Below are positions 61,551-64,000 of a DNA stretch of 64,000 nt, piece by piece. The position numbers and the translations under genes were made by a program. Positions within the stretch are counted from its first letter, which is position 1, and each line of letters starts with the position of its first letter. Origin of the DNA: Dyadobacter sp. CY326 (lineage in GTDB: Bacteria; Bacteroidota; Bacteroidia; Cytophagales; Spirosomataceae); contig NZ_JAJUXI010000007.1 of NCBI RefSeq assembly GCF_021390515.1, positions 124,001 through 188,000 of the forward strand. Reading direction: 5' to 3'. The notes beneath the pieces are model-generated. The model was not told the origin of the DNA. It made no database searches and was given only the letters and a program-made list of their open reading frames with translations.

Positions 61551-63212
61551 ATGCTTTCGAATTTACTGATTAAAAATTACGCGCTGATCAAGCAACTGGA
61601 AATGTCACCAGATCCGGGGCTGAACATTATAACGGGCGAAACTGGTGCTGGGAAGTCGATTATGCTTGGTGCCATTGGATTGCTGCTGGGCAATCGCGCT
61701 GATGTGAAATCGCTGTATGATTCCAGCGAAAAGTGTGTGATCGAAGGCAGTTTTAACCTCTCGGGCTACGATCTGGCCCCTAATTTTGAAGATGAAAATC
61801 TGGATTATGCTGACGAATGCATTGTAAGGCGCGAAATTTCAGTTGCCGGAAAGTCGCGCGCATTTATCAATGACACGCCGGTGAATCTGGACGCGCTGAA
61901 ACGAATCGGCAGCCAACTGCTGGATATTCATTCGCAGCATGACTCTGTAATGCTGGGCAACAACGAGTTTCAATTGCAAGTTGTTGATTCGTTTGCCGAC
62001 AACGCGCCTTTGCTGAAAGCTTATCAAAAGGACTTTTCTGCCCATCGCGAAGCTGCAAAAGCATTTGAAAACCTGCAACAGGAAGCAGTCAGATTGCGCA
62101 AGGAATTTGACTATGACCAATTCATGTTTCAAGAACTGGACAATGCAAAACTTGAAGCAGGCGAGCAGGAAAAATTAGAGCAGGAATTGAATATTCTGGA
62201 AAACGCGGTTGAGATCAGAGAAAAGCTTCAACTCGCTCATGTCCTGCTTGATAACCCTGAAACTTCGGTTCTCGAACTCCTTAAAAATACAGTGAACACG
62301 CTGGGCCAGGCCGCGCGGCTTGTGCCTGTTTACGATTCCATTCGCGCACGCGTGCAAAGCGCATTAATTGAACTTCGAGATGTTGCAGACGAAATTGACC
62401 AGGCGAACGGCAGCGTAGAAGTGGATCAGAGCAGAACCGAGATTGTTCAGGAGCGGCTCGATTTGATTTACACTTTACTCAAAAAACATCAGGTGACTGA
62501 CGTTTCGCAGTTGCTCAGCATTGAAGAAGCGTTGCAGCGCAAATTAAGCATTGTTCTGAACTTGGATGAGGACTTGCTCAAAGCCGAAAAAGTTGCTGCG
62601 CAGGCCAGGGAAAAATTGATCAAAAGCGCTAATGTGCTTTCCGAAAAGCGCAGGAAGGTCACCAAGGCAATTGAATCACTCATCTTGGAAAGACTTTCGG
62701 AACTTGGGATACCGAATGCCAGCTTGTCTATTCAAATAACAGAAACTGCGCCAACATTTAACGGCATTGACTCGGTTGCTTTTTTGTTTAGTGGCAACAA
62801 AGGAATCGTCCCGCAGGAGCTCAAACAGGTTGCTTCGGGTGGAGAATTTTCCAGGTTAATGATGGTGATTAAATACATTCTTGCCGATAAAAGGAAACTT
62901 CCTACAATAATTTTTGATGAAATCGACACGGGTGTTTCGGGAGAAATTGCAAGGAAGATGGGCAAAATGATGTTAAACATGGCTCATAATCACCAGATCA
63001 TTGCGATCACGCACTTGCACCAGATCGCAAGCAGCGGAAATGCACACTATTTTGTTTATAAAGATCATTCTTCCGATAAGACAGTCAGCAAGGTTAAAAA
63101 ATTGTCTGTCGATGAGCGTGTGATGGAAATTGCGCAAATGATCGGCGGGCATAATCCATCTGAATCTGTGCTGCTAAACGCGCGCGAAATGATCCTCAAA
63201 GAACAGGCATAA
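61551..63212 (+). CDS. recN: DNA repair protein RecN
   Basis: A 553-aa SMC-like ATPase aiding double-strand break repair. The N-terminal Walker A is NIITGETGAGKSIMLGAIG; long coiled-coil arms fill about 160-360; the C-terminal ABC signature and Walker B are VASGGEFSRLMMVIKYIL and LPTIIFDEIDTGVSGE, with AITHLHQIAS following. Length is usual for the family. Secure. Confidence 0.96.
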   Translation: MLSNLLIKNYALIKQLEMSPDPGLNIITGETGAGKSIMLGAIGLLLGNRADVKSLYDSSEKCVIEGSFNLSGYDLAPNFEDENLDYADECIVRREISVAGKSRAFINDTPVNLDALKRIGSQLLDIHSQHDSVMLGNNEFQLQVVDSFADNAPLLKAYQKDFSAHREAAKAFENLQQEAVRLRKEFDYDQFMFQELDNAKLEAGEQEKLEQELNILENAVEIREKLQLAHVLLDNPETSVLELLKNTVNTLGQAARLVPVYDSIRARVQSALIELRDVADEIDQANGSVEVDQSRTEIVQERLDLIYTLLKKHQVTDVSQLLSIEEALQRKLSIVLNLDEDLLKAEKVAAQAREKLIKSANVLSEKRRKVTKAIESLILERLSELGIPNASLSIQITETAPTFNGIDSVAFLFSGNKGIVPQELKQVASGGEFSRLMMVIKYILADKRKLPTIIFDEIDTGVSGEIARKMGKMMLNMAHNHQIIAITHLHQIASSGNAHYFVYKDHSSDKTVSKVKKLSVDERVMEIAQMIGGHNPSESVLLNAREMILKEQA

Positions 63213-63254
63213 TAAATAAGCATTCAAGATTACCATATATCAAACTCCTCAATC

Positions 63255-63692
63255 ATGAAATACTCAATATCAGCTTTCCTGCTTCTCTTTATCCTGGCAA
63301 GCTGCGGAAAGGAAGCAAAAAAAGACAAGGTTGCCGAATTGGAAGCAGAAGTGATGACAATCCACGATGAAGTGATGCCGCAAATGGACGCAATCATGAC
63401 ATTGAAATCGCAGTTATCCAAGAAAATCCAAAGCATGGACAGCTTGCAGAATGAAGGAATCAGCAGCAACACCATCGCGGAAGAACGCATTAAAGCCGTT
63501 GACTTGAATCAAAAGCTTAATGAGTCGGATAAACTGATGATGAGCTGGATGCATGGTTATCGCGGCGATTCTGCTAAAAAATTAGCGCCTGAGAACGCGG
63601 TGGCTTATTTTGAAAGCGAGAAAGAGAAAATCCTTCAAGTAAAACAAGTTACAATCAAATCGATCCAGGAAGCGAAAACATTCCTGGAATAG
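63255..63692 (+). CDS. Small lipoprotein of unknown function
   Basis: A 145-aa lipoprotein: signal with lipobox LASC (MKYSISAFLLLFILASCGKE) and then helical, Glu/Lys-rich sequence with coiled-coil character (DEVMPQMDAIMTLKSQLSKKIQSMD). The start of the SCO1 gene is 5 bp after its stop, so the two are cotranscribed; a role in the same copper or respiratory context is possible. Not identified. Confidence 0.75.
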   Translation: MKYSISAFLLLFILASCGKEAKKDKVAELEAEVMTIHDEVMPQMDAIMTLKSQLSKKIQSMDSLQNEGISSNTIAEERIKAVDLNQKLNESDKLMMSWMHGYRGDSAKKLAPENAVAYFESEKEKILQVKQVTIKSIQEAKTFLE

Positions 63693-63697
63693 CATTT

Positions 63698-64000
63698 ATG
63701 AAAATCAGCAAGACAGCAATGCGCATAAACATATTTTTTCTAATGCTTCTCGCTGCTGCGACCATTGGCTGCAAAGAGGAAAGAAAACTGCCAATTCTGG
63801 GTGAACGTGACTGGGTGAAAAAATCCGTTGACGGAAAAGAAGTGGTTGACACAATTTACAATGCCATCCCCGCATTTTCATTTGTAAATCAGGAAGGAGA
63901 CACTGTTTCCGAGAAAATTGTCGAAGGGAAAATTTACGTCGCCGACTTTTTCTTCACCACTTGCCCGACCATTTGCCCCATTATGAAGCGGCAAATGATT
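63698..64000 (+). CDS. SCO1/SenC-family copper chaperone, cut by window edge
   Basis: The first 101 codons of a SCO1-like protein, which loads copper into cytochrome oxidase CuA sites. A lipoprotein-like signal (FFLMLLAAATIGC) precedes FVNQEGDTVSEKIVEGKIYVADFFFTTC and the CxxxC copper motif in TTCPTICPIMKRQM near the right edge. The C-terminal His ligand lies beyond the window. Family assignment is firm. Confidence 0.88.
   Translation, partial: MKISKTAMRINIFFLMLLAAATIGCKEERKLPILGERDWVKKSVDGKEVVDTIYNAIPAFSFVNQEGDTVSEKIVEGKIYVADFFFTTCPTICPIMKRQMI

Noticed and set aside
1-64000. CRISPR arrays
   Set aside because: No regularly spaced direct repeats with unique spacers. The eight-copy array at 49.3-49.6 kb has irregular spacing and lies at an IS21 end.

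Overview
The window looks like chromosome from a member of the Bacteroidota, most likely Cytophagales and possibly Dyadobacter-like. That placement is inferred from lineage markers: a type IX secretion C-terminal signal protein, a DUF4835 protein beside coaBC and recN, an OstA-like protein, a Bacteroidetes-type omega/Rpb6 protein, lipoprotein signals, TAnnTTTG-type promoters, and a relaxase/MobC/ParA module of the Bacteroidetes mobilizable-island kind.

Layout. 1-12.3 kb: start of a cytoplasmic alpha-amylase, a secreted trypsin-like protease with two small companions, a LuxR-type response regulator and its histidine kinase, a glycosyltransferase-like gene, and two exported proteins (phytase-like plus barrel; repeat lipoprotein). 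12.8-20.1 kb: a ferritin-like oxidase-type gene, an unrecognised partner, a decayed subtilase, a DUF2182 membrane protein and a tyrosinase. 20.4-27.2 kb: decayed defence-type fragments (RhuM; a Cys/His fragment), an ACP-like protein lacking the phosphopantetheine serine, an EF-hand outer-membrane protein, a stand-alone SIR2 protein and a membrane-anchored M15-like peptidase.

27.8-52.7 kb is a mobile island ending at a tRNA-Ser(UGA) gene. It carries ArdA, relaxase, MobC-like protein, a hairpin likely to be oriT, ParA and accessory genes, a stand-alone arm-binding fragment of an integrase, an IS3-family (IS407-like) element with exact ends, a five-gene defence operon, a degenerate IS21 element with exact ends and arrays of end repeats, a four-helix membrane protein, and the intact tyrosine integrase. 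Three tRNA-3'-end-like sequences (573, 27.8 kb and 52.7 kb) suggest repeated insertion at one tRNA gene.

The most interesting part is the operon at 34.2-45.9 kb (minus strand). It has a 937-aa protein of unknown fold, a 2040-aa DUF1998 helicase (DruE-like), a Cas4-like Fe-S PD-(D/E)XK nuclease, a stand-alone AspBHI/MspJI-type modified-cytosine reader domain, and an m5C methyltransferase. It resembles Druantia (type II for the methyltransferase, type III for the large protein next to the helicase). A modification reader encoded beside the system's own cytosine methyltransferase is unusual and worth testing.

52.8-64 kb is conserved core chromosome: a broken PIN-domain gene, tilS, an OstA-like gene, a T9SS cargo protein, bamD, an omega subunit, coaBC, a DUF4835 gene, recN, a lipoprotein and the start of a SCO1 gene.
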